Shown here: in pieces, positions 1-6,387 of the stretch
How positions within the stretch are numbered: the first letter of the stretch is position 1
Layout: each line of letters begins with the position of its first letter
Assembly (NCBI GenBank): GCA_003551865.1
Contig: PUNU01000184.1
Location: forward strand, 1 to 14,290
Length of the DNA stretch: 14,290 bases
Source of the DNA: Syntrophomonadaceae bacterium
GTDB lineage: Bacteria; Bacillota_D; Dethiobacteria; DTU022
Reading direction: 5' to 3'
Program-made: the position numbers and the translations under genes
Notes under the pieces: generated by a model
Databases searched by the model: none
What the model was told of the DNA's origin: nothing
What the model saw: only the letters and a program-made list of their open reading frames with translations

Positions 1-566
1 GCCCGTCCGGTGGACTTTTTTTCCGTTGTGTATTCGTCAAAAAGTTCTTCAAGCTTGCCGGCCAGGCTTTCAAAATCATCGGTTGAGTATGTTTCCACCC
101 ATTCCCGGTAGGGGCTTTCGGGGTTGACCTTATGTTTAAGCGCCTGACCCAGGTAAGAGTAAAGGCGCATGCAAGGCATCATGGCGGCCATAATACAGTC
201 TACCGATTCACTCCAGGCCACCCGCAGGAGGAAGTCGGTGTAAGCCCTGGTCGTCGAGGCCGGTTCCGGGGCAAGTTCGATTTCCCATTTTTCGGCGTAA
301 TTACGGTGGAGGCGCAGTTCTTCCAGGGCCCCTTCCAACAGCTCCAGAAAAGTATACATGGCAGAGCTGTCGGGTGCTTTGGCCAGGGACAGCGCATAGG
401 CGCGGGCAAACGATTCAAGAAAGAAAGCGTCCTGGCCGATATAGAACTTGAAGCTGTCGCGAGAGAGATCGCCTCCGGCAATACCCTGGACGAAGGGGTG
501 ATCGAGGCAGGCATCTGCCAGGTGACGGTATGAATGAAACAAATCACTGCCGGTTTTCAACGTCAT
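1..566 (-). CDS. tenA: TenA-family thiaminase II / aminopyrimidine aminohydrolase, 3' end beyond window
   Basis: An open minus-strand frame runs from ATG (complement of 564-566) off the left edge, giving the first 188 residues. GGGAGG (complement of 574-579) lies 7 nt upstream and supports the start. TenA hallmarks are visible: HPFV at residues 23-26, YIGQD at 42-46 with the conserved Asp46, MMPCMRLYSYLG around Cys132 (the position of the catalytic cysteine in TenA), and YREWVETYS near 153-161. TenA enzymes are helical-bundle hydrolases that release the aminopyrimidine of thiamin or its breakdown products for salvage. Known members run to about 220-235 residues, so roughly 35-45 are missing. 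It is transcribed away from hbd. I see no TPP riboswitch in the 266-bp gap, so it may not be under classical thiamin control. TenA paralogues of other specificity exist, so the substrate is inferred. Confidence 0.9.
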   Translation of the reverse strand, partial: MTLKTGSDLFHSYRHLADACLDHPFVQGIAGGDLSRDSFKFYIGQDAFFLESFARAYALSLAKAPDSSAMYTFLELLEGALEELRLHRNYAEKWEIELAPEPASTTRAYTDFLLRVAWSESVDCIMAAMMPCMRLYSYLGQALKHKVNPESPYREWVETYSTDDFESLAGKLEELFDEYTTEKKSTGR

Positions 567-609
567 TTTCAAACCTCCCGGTGAAATTATTGTAAAGAGT
601 TTTAAGCAT

Positions 610-615
610 ATTATA
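610..615 (-). promoter_or_regulatory. Possible -10 box for the tenA-like gene
   Basis: The minus strand reads TATAAT here, 43 nt upstream of the tenA start. The best-spaced -35 (TGGCTT, complement of 633-638) is poor, so this is only a candidate promoter. Confidence 0.35.
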
Positions 616-750
616 CCGGTAGTTTTACGGAGAAGCCAGGGGGGTGGCGTTAAATATGATCTAAAGAGTAAAGCAGGGAAGTCGTGGAGGCGGCAATTTA
701 ATGCAGGTAAACCGGGTCTGAAAGTTTAATAATATACAAGGTTTGCTGAT

Positions 751-778
751 TTGATTCCTGATCGTGGCTTGTTAAAAT
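751..778 (+). promoter_or_regulatory. Candidate promoter for hbd
   Basis: TTGATT (751-756) and TAAAAT (773-778) are separated by 16 bp, and the start codon follows 54 nt further on. The match to sigma-A boxes is moderate. The rest of the 567-832 gap shows no gene or recognisable RNA structure. Confidence 0.4.
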
Positions 779-832
779 CATTATTATGGTTTGGTTTTTT
801 ACCGACTTACTTTTATGAGGAGGGAATTAAAC

Positions 833-1681
833 TTGGAGATCAGTAAGATAGCAGTACTGGGAGCGGGGCAGATGGGAAGCGGTATCGCCCAGGTAGCTTC
901 CGCTTCCGGCTATGAAGTGAGCATGCTTGATGTTTCCGAAGAAGTTTTGGAAAAAGGAATGGAGAGTATTAGCAGCAGTTTGAGCCGCTTCGTCAAGGCC
1001 GGCAAAATCAAGCAGGAAGAAGTTGAAGAGATTTTAGATAGAATATCAACTACCACTGTTATGGTCGAGGCAGTGAAAGATGTCCAGCTGGTCATTGAAG
1101 CGGTACCCGAAAACCTTAAACTTAAGAAGAATATCTTTGCCGAGCTGGGAGCTTCATGTGAAGAAGAAACAATCCTGGCCAGCAATACCACAGAGTTGAG
1201 CATAACCGATATAGCTTCAGCTACTTCCTGTCCGGACAGAGTAATCGGCATGCACTGGTTTAACCCGGCCCCGATCATGAAGCTGATTGAGATTGTGGCC
1301 GGAGTGGATACTTCGGAAAAGACGATCCAGTCAATCCAGATAGTTTCCCGGAAAATGGGTAAAGAAACTGTTTTGGTTAAGGATGCCCAGGGGTTTGTGA
1401 CCAGCCGGGTCCTGGCGGCCCACATGATGGAGTGCATGCGGGTGCTGGAAGAAGGTGTAGCCTCTGCTGAAGATATCGACAAGGCCGTAAAACTGGGGTT
1501 AAACTACCCAATGGGGCCTTTTGAGCTGGCCGATTATGTCGGACTTGACACCCTGCTTTTTGCTTCTGAAGGGATGACTGAGGCCTATGGAGATCGCTTT
1601 CGAGCACCGCAGGTAATGAGAAAGCTGGTGGAAGCCGGTCACCTGGGACGCAAAACCGGCCGGGGATTCTACAGCTATTGA
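833..1681 (+). CDS. hbd: 3-hydroxybutyryl-CoA dehydrogenase (TTG start)
   Basis: This NAD(P)-dependent enzyme interconverts acetoacetyl-CoA and 3-hydroxybutyryl-CoA in butyrate formation or beta-oxidation. The frame is open from 791, but AGGAGGG at 818-824 sits 8 nt before a TTG at 833. That start gives 282 residues, the usual Hbd length, and puts the Rossmann strand at the N-terminus. Visible motifs are the dinucleotide loop GAGQMG (10-15), SNTT with Ser118, MHWFNP with catalytic His141, IEIV with Glu153, and a C-terminal 3HCDH domain (about 184-282, NYPMGPFELADYVGLD). One oddity: the GF(I/V)VNR motif of the family reads GFVTSR, so Ser191 takes the place of the usual catalytic-site Asn. The gene stands alone, with no crotonase or thiolase beside it. 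Its TGA stop is part of the repeat that follows. Confidence 0.93.
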   Translation: MEISKIAVLGAGQMGSGIAQVASASGYEVSMLDVSEEVLEKGMESISSSLSRFVKAGKIKQEEVEEILDRISTTTVMVEAVKDVQLVIEAVPENLKLKKNIFAELGASCEEETILASNTTELSITDIASATSCPDRVIGMHWFNPAPIMKLIEIVAGVDTSEKTIQSIQIVSRKMGKETVLVKDAQGFVTSRVLAAHMMECMRVLEEGVASAEDIDKAVKLGLNYPMGPFELADYVGLDTLLFASEGMTEAYGDRFRAPQVMRKLVEAGHLGRKTGRGFYSY

Positions 1682-1780
1682 AACAACGGATGAAACAACG
1701 GGGACGGTTCTTTTTGTTTCAAATGAATGAAACAAAAAGAACCGTCCCCGGTGTTTCCCCAACGTTTCATCGTTTCATTG
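1679..1780. repeat. Long hairpin-forming repeat between convergent hbd and sppA
   Basis: Two perfect 22-bp inverted arms (1700-1721, beginning GGGGACGGTTC; 1728-1749, ending GAACCGTCCCC) flank a 6-nt loop. Pairing extends outward with one mismatch, so 1692-1757 can form a stem of about 30 bp. The left flank has a tandem direct repeat, TGAAACAACGG at 1679-1689 and 1691-1701. The right flank (1761-1780) carries related TGAAAC units in inverse orientation. The hbd stop codon lies in the first unit. The position between convergent genes suits a bidirectional terminator, although U-runs are short. The same 22-bp sequence recurs at 8885-8906, pointing to a dispersed REP-like family. Confidence 0.9.
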
Positions 1781-3469
1781 ATCAAACGGGTTTTGAAAGT
1801 AAAAGGGGCCGGCAAGCAAAGCCGGGCTTTTATTGACGCGGTCAATGTTTTCTAAAGCATAATCAATCAAACTTGCGGTAGTGGGCAAGGGGGCTGTTTC
1901 CCGCCTCGGGTAAGGTATTTCAATAAGACGAGTGTTTTGGGGAAGCTTGGCCAGTTCGCACAGCTTGGATAGGGCTGATTGCAGGCCGCCGAGTTCGTCG
2001 ACCAGGCCGTGCTCAAGGGCCTGTTCGCCGGTCCATACTTTGCCACCGCCGATTTGTTCCAAAGATTCAGGGTTGATGTTGCGGCTTTTGGCTACACGGT
2101 TGATAAACATATTATAAATATGGTCGATAAACCCCTGGGCTTTTTCTCTTTCTTCATCAGTGAAGGGTTTTTCGGGGGAAGCAAAGAGCTCTTTTTGGCC
2201 CCGCTGGATGGTTTCCCGGTTTAGGAGCAGCCTTTCCAGCAGGCGGGAATTAACTATTTTGGCGGCGATTACCCCGATTGAACCGGTAATGGTGGCCGGT
2301 TGGGCCACAATACAGGAAGCGGGGGTGGCTACGTAATATCCCCCGGAACCTGCGATCGAACTCATCAGGGCCACAAGGGGCTTTTTGGCGGCAATTTTTT
2401 CTAGAATTGCAGTAATGGCTTCAGACGAGGTGGCTGAGCCGCCACCGGAATCGATGTAGAGCAAGACCGCCCGGGCCCGTTTATCTCTAAGGACCTGGCG
2501 TGCCTGTTGAACAAAAGTAAGATCACCGGTTAGATCATTGAATAAAAAGGGTATAGGTAAAGGAGGGCGGGCCGGCGGACGCTGGCTTTTGCCGTCGATG
2601 ATATTGCCCTGTACTTTTAAGATGGCAATGTATTTTCCAGGCATTGGTGGCAGTGGCCTGGGAAATATTTTACCGCACTCATCCCAGGAGGACAGGCGCA
2701 GGGCTTTTTTATTGCTGCTCAGGTATGTCGAAAGATCCTCGGCATTGACGATGCCGTCAATTGTCCCGCTTTCCAATGCATCTTCACCATAAAGCGGGGT
2801 TTGTTCGATCAGGGTTTGGACCTTGCTTTCTTCCAAACTGCGGCCCCGGGCGACGGCCCGGACAAACTGCTGATAATAAGAATCCAGCAGCCACTCAGTC
2901 ATCTCCCTGACTTCATCGGACATATTTGACCGCACAAACCGTTCAAGCGCCGATTTATAGGGACTTACCTGGACGACATCGAATTCCAGGCCGCACCAGT
3001 CAAGGGCATCTTTCATGTAAATCTGGCGGCTGGCAAAACCAAGGGTATGGATAACCCCGCCTTTTTGCATCAAAATTCGATCTGCCGCCGCCGCCAGAAA
3101 ATAACTATGGATATTGTAACCGGTTGCCCAGGTTATTACTTCCTTGCCGTTGTCCTGTAGATTTTTGATCATCTGTGTCAAATGTTGGATCTGGGAATAG
3201 GAGAGGGCAAGGGTGCCCAGTTGAAGGATAACACCCTTAACTTGCGGGCTTTTGCCTATGAGCCGGAATTCGTTTTCCAATTCCTGCAGGCTTTTCAAAG
3301 GGGGTTTCATTCTTTTTTGAATAAACCCCTCCGGTAATTGCTTGAGATCGGGATAATAGCCATGAAGGGTAAAGATAACATAATCAGGATGGCGAACTCC
3401 TCTTTTTAGGATGTTGGCAAAAATCACCAATAGTGTGCGCAGGATGTATATCAGGTAAGAGATAAGCAT
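1775..3469 (-). CDS. sppA: Signal peptide peptidase SppA, long (two-domain) form, peptidase family S49
   Basis: This is a 564-residue membrane-anchored serine protease that degrades cleaved signal peptides. Residues 1-22 form a single hydrophobic N-terminal anchor. Two S49 halves follow. The N-terminal half holds YKSALERF with Lys172, matching the general-base Lys of Escherichia coli SppA. The C-terminal half holds [14 protein letters not shown] (339-352) and [15 protein letters not shown] with Ser375, matching the nucleophile. The Ser/Lys dyad is therefore complete, and the length fits the 67-kDa type rather than the short SppA common in Bacilli. AAGGAG (complement of 3478-3483) is 8 nt before the ATG. 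The gene converges on hbd; its 3' end reaches the edge of the hairpin repeat. No neighbour suggests a specific substrate. Confidence 0.93.
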   Translation of the reverse strand: MLISYLIYILRTLLVIFANILKRGVRHPDYVIFTLHGYYPDLKQLPEGFIQKRMKPPLKSLQELENEFRLIGKSPQVKGVILQLGTLALSYSQIQHLTQMIKNLQDNGKEVITWATGYNIHSYFLAAAADRILMQKGGVIHTLGFASRQIYMKDALDWCGLEFDVVQVSPYKSALERFVRSNMSDEVREMTEWLLDSYYQQFVRAVARGRSLEESKVQTLIEQTPLYGEDALESGTIDGIVNAEDLSTYLSSNKKALRLSSWDECGKIFPRPLPPMPGKYIAILKVQGNIIDGKSQRPPARPPLPIPFLFNDLTGDLTFVQQARQVLRDKRARAVLLYIDSGGGSATSSEAITAILEKIAAKKPLVALMSSIAGSGGYYVATPASCIVAQPATITGSIGVIAAKIVNSRLLERLLLNRETIQRGQKELFASPEKPFTDEEREKAQGFIDHIYNMFINRVAKSRNINPESLEQIGGGKVWTGEQALEHGLVDELGGLQSALSKLCELAKLPQNTRLIEIPYPRRETAPLPTTASLIDYALENIDRVNKSPALLAGPFYFQNPFDQ

Positions 3470-3569
3470 TACTCCAACTCCTTATGCGTTCCGGTTATAT
3501 TGTTTTTCGGTTTTAGGTCCTCATTTCCCTGCAAGGCTTGTTGTGATAATAAGCTAAGAACATCAGTAA

Positions 3570-3800
3570 TTATTCAAGAGTAATCGGTTGCCTGGCAAAA
3601 AGGGATACGATGAGGAGCGGAGCAACAATCAAATTAATATAAGACGGGAACTTGCAAAAACAATGATTGACAAGGTTGTTCGCCGTGTGCTCAGGGCCGA
3701 GGAAGAGAACAATAGGCAATATAAGGAAATAACATATACAAAAACCCTGTGCATACGGTGGCGCAGATCCGGTGACAATCAGCACCCAACCGCTTGCCAA
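3570..3800 (-). pseudogene. Possible decayed C-terminal fragment of a spore-germination permease (GerAB-like)
   Basis: This lies in the 3470-3850 gap, which otherwise holds no convincing gene. The minus-strand frame encodes about 76 residues with two hydrophobic stretches: a cysteine-containing segment ending LILPIVLFLG, and a C-terminal INLIVAPLLIVSLFARQP. The spacing and the P-L-L-hydrophobic-A-basic ending resemble the last two membrane segments of GerAB/spore permease proteins. An in-frame stop lies immediately upstream, no initiator with a ribosome binding site is present, and I find no upstream continuation. It is therefore read as a remnant at best. The similarity is judged by eye and it could be a chance hydrophobic frame. 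Confidence 0.22.
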
Positions 3801-3850
3801 TCAAGTTTGGCTAATACTCGAGATATTCTTTTTTCTGTTTTTTTATGACA

Positions 3851-4225
3851 CTATGAAGTTGCTTCTTTTAACATGTTCAATAATTTTGGCAGTGCAACAC
3901 TCATCAAAATTCCCATGGTTGTCTTGGACAAGTCGACCAGTGTCCCGTTCTGGTAATCGCCTACGAGGATAACGACAACTAGAAGGTCATTTTCCAGATG
4001 GACGATATAATAATCGCCGAGGCCTGGGTATTCCGATTCGTTTGTAGTCTTATCCAACATTCGTGTGACCTCGTTAAACAGGGCAACCGCCTTGGGCTGA
4101 GAATTGTATGAGGCAAGCGGCTGGGCATCTTTGGTGTGCCAAATATCACTGGCTATAAGTCCTTCTCCAAGGTCATCTTTTAGGTCTTCGATAATCTTGT
4201 TAAACTTTTCCACTAGCTTTGCCAT
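3851..4225 (-). CDS. Small roadblock/LC7-like protein of unknown function
   Basis: The product has about 124 residues. Two ATGs compete. AGGAAGG (complement of 4235-4241) touches the upstream one (4234) but lies 9 nt from the one at 4225, which is preferred. The predicted order is an N-terminal helix, a strand pair (GLIASDIWHTKDAQPLASYN), a helix (PKAVALFNEVTRML), two strands (DYYIVHLENDLLVVVILV), and a C-terminal helix (MSVALPKLLNMLKEA). This alpha-beta-beta-alpha-beta-beta-alpha pattern resembles roadblock/LC7 (MglB-like) domains, which bind small GTPases or form dimeric scaffolds. There is no signal peptide or membrane segment, and no GTPase gene is adjacent. The family assignment is by pattern only. 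The protein appears single-gene, between the synthetase and the gap upstream of sppA. Confidence 0.75.
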   Translation of the reverse strand: MAKLVEKFNKIIEDLKDDLGEGLIASDIWHTKDAQPLASYNSQPKAVALFNEVTRMLDKTTNESEYPGLGDYYIVHLENDLLVVVILVGDYQNGTLVDLSKTTMGILMSVALPKLLNMLKEATS

Positions 4226-4341
4226 ATTGCTCATCCTTCCTATTTTTTGTTATCTCTGTAAATTCAACTCGATATGATCCAAAAATAGCAGGGCGTATTA
4301 CCGGGTGCTTAACTTTAGGACAATAAACCCTTTAGCCGGCA

Positions 4342-4388
4342 CCAGGCACAAAATATTTATTTCTCCCTGAATTAATCTGTGCCGATGG
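4342..4388. other. Imperfect inverted repeat between the roadblock-like gene and the synthetase
   Basis: CCAGGCACA (4342-4350) can pair with TGTGCC-GA-TGG (4378-4388) through a 2-nt bulge, leaving a 27-nt loop. It lies in the 4226-4458 gap. It may be part of the roadblock-like gene's leader, a terminator for the synthetase transcript, or a degraded dispersed repeat. Confidence 0.3.
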
Positions 4389-4410
4389 CAAGACCCCCTT
4401 TCTTTATTTT

Positions 4411-4444
4411 CGGCAGGCTGTAACCCTGTTACCCGGCATGCCGG
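4411..4444 (-). other. Hairpin cluster downstream of the acyl-CoA synthetase stop
   Basis: There is a perfect palindrome CCGGCATGCCGG at 4433-4444, a small hairpin GTAAC-CCT-GTTAC at 4420-4432, and outer arms CGGCA (4411-4415) / TGCCG (4439-4443). These begin 15 nt after the synthetase stop, so they may end its transcript or protect its 3' end. No U-run follows on the minus strand, so it is not a classic intrinsic terminator. Confidence 0.35.
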
Positions 4445-4458
4445 AGGATATTCGTTTT

Positions 4459-6183
4459 TTACAGCCTGAAATCCTCCTCAAAATCTTCAATGCTTAAAAT
4501 ATCTTCTTCCCAGCTTGACGGTTCGGCACTTTCGTAAGGTTCATCTCTTCTTTCCAAAATTGTTTTGTTGTTTTCTTCCTCCACCAGCACCCGGCGGAGA
4601 TGTTTGCCGGCATTGCTTTTTGGTAGTTCACTGCGGAATTCAACAGCACTGGGCAGTTTGTAGACTGCCAGCTTTTGAGCACAGTAATCGAGAAGTTCAT
4701 CCGCACTGATATACACTCCATTTTTCGGCACTACGTACGACTTCAGCACTTCTCCGTAATAGCTGTCGGGAATGCCGGTAGTAATCACCTCGGAGACCTT
4801 GGGGTGGTTGGAGATAACTTCGTCCACTTCCCGGGGATAGACATTTAGGCCTCCGGTAATAACCAGGTCTTTCTTTCGGCCGACGATATAAAAGTAGCCC
4901 CCGCCGTCCATTCTGGCAATATCCCCGGTATAAAGCCAGCCGTCGCGCAGGGTTTCTGCAGTTTCTTCGGGGCGGTTCCAGTAACCTTTCATTACTTGGG
5001 GCCCCCGGATAATCAGTTCACCTTCTTCGCCAAACGGCATATCCCTGGTTCCGCTTTCCAGGTCGACAATTCGGCACTCAGTGTTGGGGAAAGGCAGGCC
5101 AATGCTCCCGAACTTGCGGATTCCTCTAAACGGATTGGCGTGGGTAGTAGGGGAGGCCTCGGTTAAGCCGTAGCCCTCGACAATTTTGATTCCGATTTTT
5201 GCTTCATAGTACTCAATTACATCTACAGGCATGGGAGCTCCGCCGGTACGCCAGATATCCACGGCTTTCAAATTGTGCTCATTTGTGTTTGGATGATTGG
5301 CAATGGTGGTAAAAATTGTAGGAACACCCATAAAGAATACCGGGCGGTACTGGTCTATCAATTCAAGGGTGGTATTTACATCGAAGCTGGGTAATATCAG
5401 CAGGCCCATTGGAAATGTTAGCCCGAAATTCATAACGGCGGTCATCCCGGTGGCGTGGAAGAAGGGCATGATTGCCAATCCAAATTGTTGGGTAACCCCT
5501 TGAGCAAATTTTTCCTTAAACCAGCTGGAAAACCATTCCTTCTTCTGGACTACATTGCAAACAAGATTGTAATGAGTCAGCATGGCTGCCTTGGGAGAAC
5601 CTGTTGTTCCACCGGTATACTGGAGAACGGCCACATCTTCTTTTGGATCGATTTCCGCTCCCCCTAATTCTGGTGGATATTTTGCCAGCAGTTCATCAAA
5701 GCAGAGGTTGTCTTCGTTTGAATCCAGCTTATCCGACAGTCTGTTTACAATCACGTGCTCGACATTTAATTTGCTGCGGACGGCCTGGAAGGATCCACTG
5801 ACAACATCTGCCATAACCACGACTTTAGGCGTGGAATCGTTAATAGCCATCTCCACTTCGGAAGGCATGAAGAGGGGGTCTACCTGGACTTCAATTGCCC
5901 CGATCTTCATGCATGCATAATAAGCGTAGACGTATTCGGGACAATTGGGCATTATTATGGCTACCCGGTCGCCTTTTTTGACACCTAAATCTATAAGCGC
6001 AGCTGCAAAGCGGTCAATGTTTTCATGGACCTTTCCAAAAGTAATTTTTTCATCCATGAAAACAAGGGCTATCAAATCCCTGTGTTGGAAGGTTTTTTCC
6101 TTCATATAACGGTAGATTGAAGTTTCCGGGTATTCCAGGTTCCACCGCACAGGGTAATTTTTTAGCCACTTATGATATGACAT
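4459..6183 (-). CDS. AMP-forming acyl-CoA synthetase (long-chain fatty acid-CoA ligase type)
   Basis: This 574-residue member of the ANL superfamily activates a carboxylic acid to acyl-AMP and then to acyl-CoA. Motifs in order are the phosphate loop YTGGTTGSPKAA (189-200), the aromatic-flanked MPFFHATG (239-246), GYGLTEASP (337-345), YTGD (418-421), the hinge GRKKDLVITGGLNVYPREVDEV (435-456), and PKSNAGK with catalytic Lys527. The start has an ideal AGGAGGT (complement of 6193-6199) 9 nt upstream. Residues after about 545 form an acidic tail rich in Glu/Asp that extends beyond the usual end just past the catalytic lysine. Chain length is not readable from sequence; fatty, branched or aryl acids are possible. 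It may feed acyl-CoA into reactions such as that of Hbd, but the two genes are not in one operon. Confidence 0.92.
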   Translation of the reverse strand: MSYHKWLKNYPVRWNLEYPETSIYRYMKEKTFQHRDLIALVFMDEKITFGKVHENIDRFAAALIDLGVKKGDRVAIIMPNCPEYVYAYYACMKIGAIEVQVDPLFMPSEVEMAINDSTPKVVVMADVVSGSFQAVRSKLNVEHVIVNRLSDKLDSNEDNLCFDELLAKYPPELGGAEIDPKEDVAVLQYTGGTTGSPKAAMLTHYNLVCNVVQKKEWFSSWFKEKFAQGVTQQFGLAIMPFFHATGMTAVMNFGLTFPMGLLILPSFDVNTTLELIDQYRPVFFMGVPTIFTTIANHPNTNEHNLKAVDIWRTGGAPMPVDVIEYYEAKIGIKIVEGYGLTEASPTTHANPFRGIRKFGSIGLPFPNTECRIVDLESGTRDMPFGEEGELIIRGPQVMKGYWNRPEETAETLRDGWLYTGDIARMDGGGYFYIVGRKKDLVITGGLNVYPREVDEVISNHPKVSEVITTGIPDSYYGEVLKSYVVPKNGVYISADELLDYCAQKLAVYKLPSAVEFRSELPKSNAGKHLRRVLVEEENNKTILERRDEPYESAEPSSWEEDILSIEDFEEDFRL

Positions 6184-6235
6184 TTTCTGCTTACCTCCTG
6201 TGTATGAATGCTTAAGCGAAAAGTGTTAAAGGTGT

Positions 6236-6293
6236 TGTTATATATAACAGTTACTGCAGTGTGCAAATAGTGCTCACTATTGGTGCCCGGGCA
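6236..6293 (-). promoter_or_regulatory. Promoter/operator region of the acyl-CoA synthetase with three palindromes
   Basis: Three inverted repeats lie in series: TGTTATATATAACA (6236-6249), ATAGTG-CT-CACTAT (6267-6280) and TGCCCGGGCA (6284-6293). Read on the minus strand, TTGCAC (complement of 6261-6266) and TATATA (6239-6244) are 16 bp apart and make a plausible promoter. The first palindrome then covers the -10 and the second sits just upstream of the -35, as expected for repressor or activator sites. Fatty-acid synthetase genes are often controlled by TetR- or GntR-type acyl-CoA sensors, but no such gene is in this window. Confidence 0.5.
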
Positions 6294-6387
6294 AACAGTT
6301 AAAAAAAGCACCTTAATGAGAACGAGGGGCTGGAAAGCACAATACAGCTAATTTGAAAGTTCATATATCCTTATCAATCCCGGGGCT

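Noticed and set aside
132..547. Frames opposite or offset to the tenA-like gene on both strands
   Set aside because: The TenA frame on the minus strand carries clear family motifs and a ribosome binding site; the other frames are shadows.
567..700. TPP riboswitch upstream of the tenA-like gene
   Set aside because: The conserved CUGAGA and related thi-box segments are not found on the minus strand of the gap.
791..832. Longer hbd start at TTG 791 or ATG 815
   Set aside because: The extra residues precede the Rossmann strand, no ribosome binding site serves them, and AGGAGGG at 818-824 would lie within or overlap that coding start.
3588..3848. Plus-strand frame of 86 codons in the gap upstream of sppA
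   Set aside because: It starts at a TTG without a ribosome binding site, shows no domain pattern, and its composition looks non-coding.
6300..6387. Intrinsic terminator after the MORN gene at the T-run near 6300-6307
   Set aside because: The U-run exists on the minus strand, but no complementary stem could be found before it.
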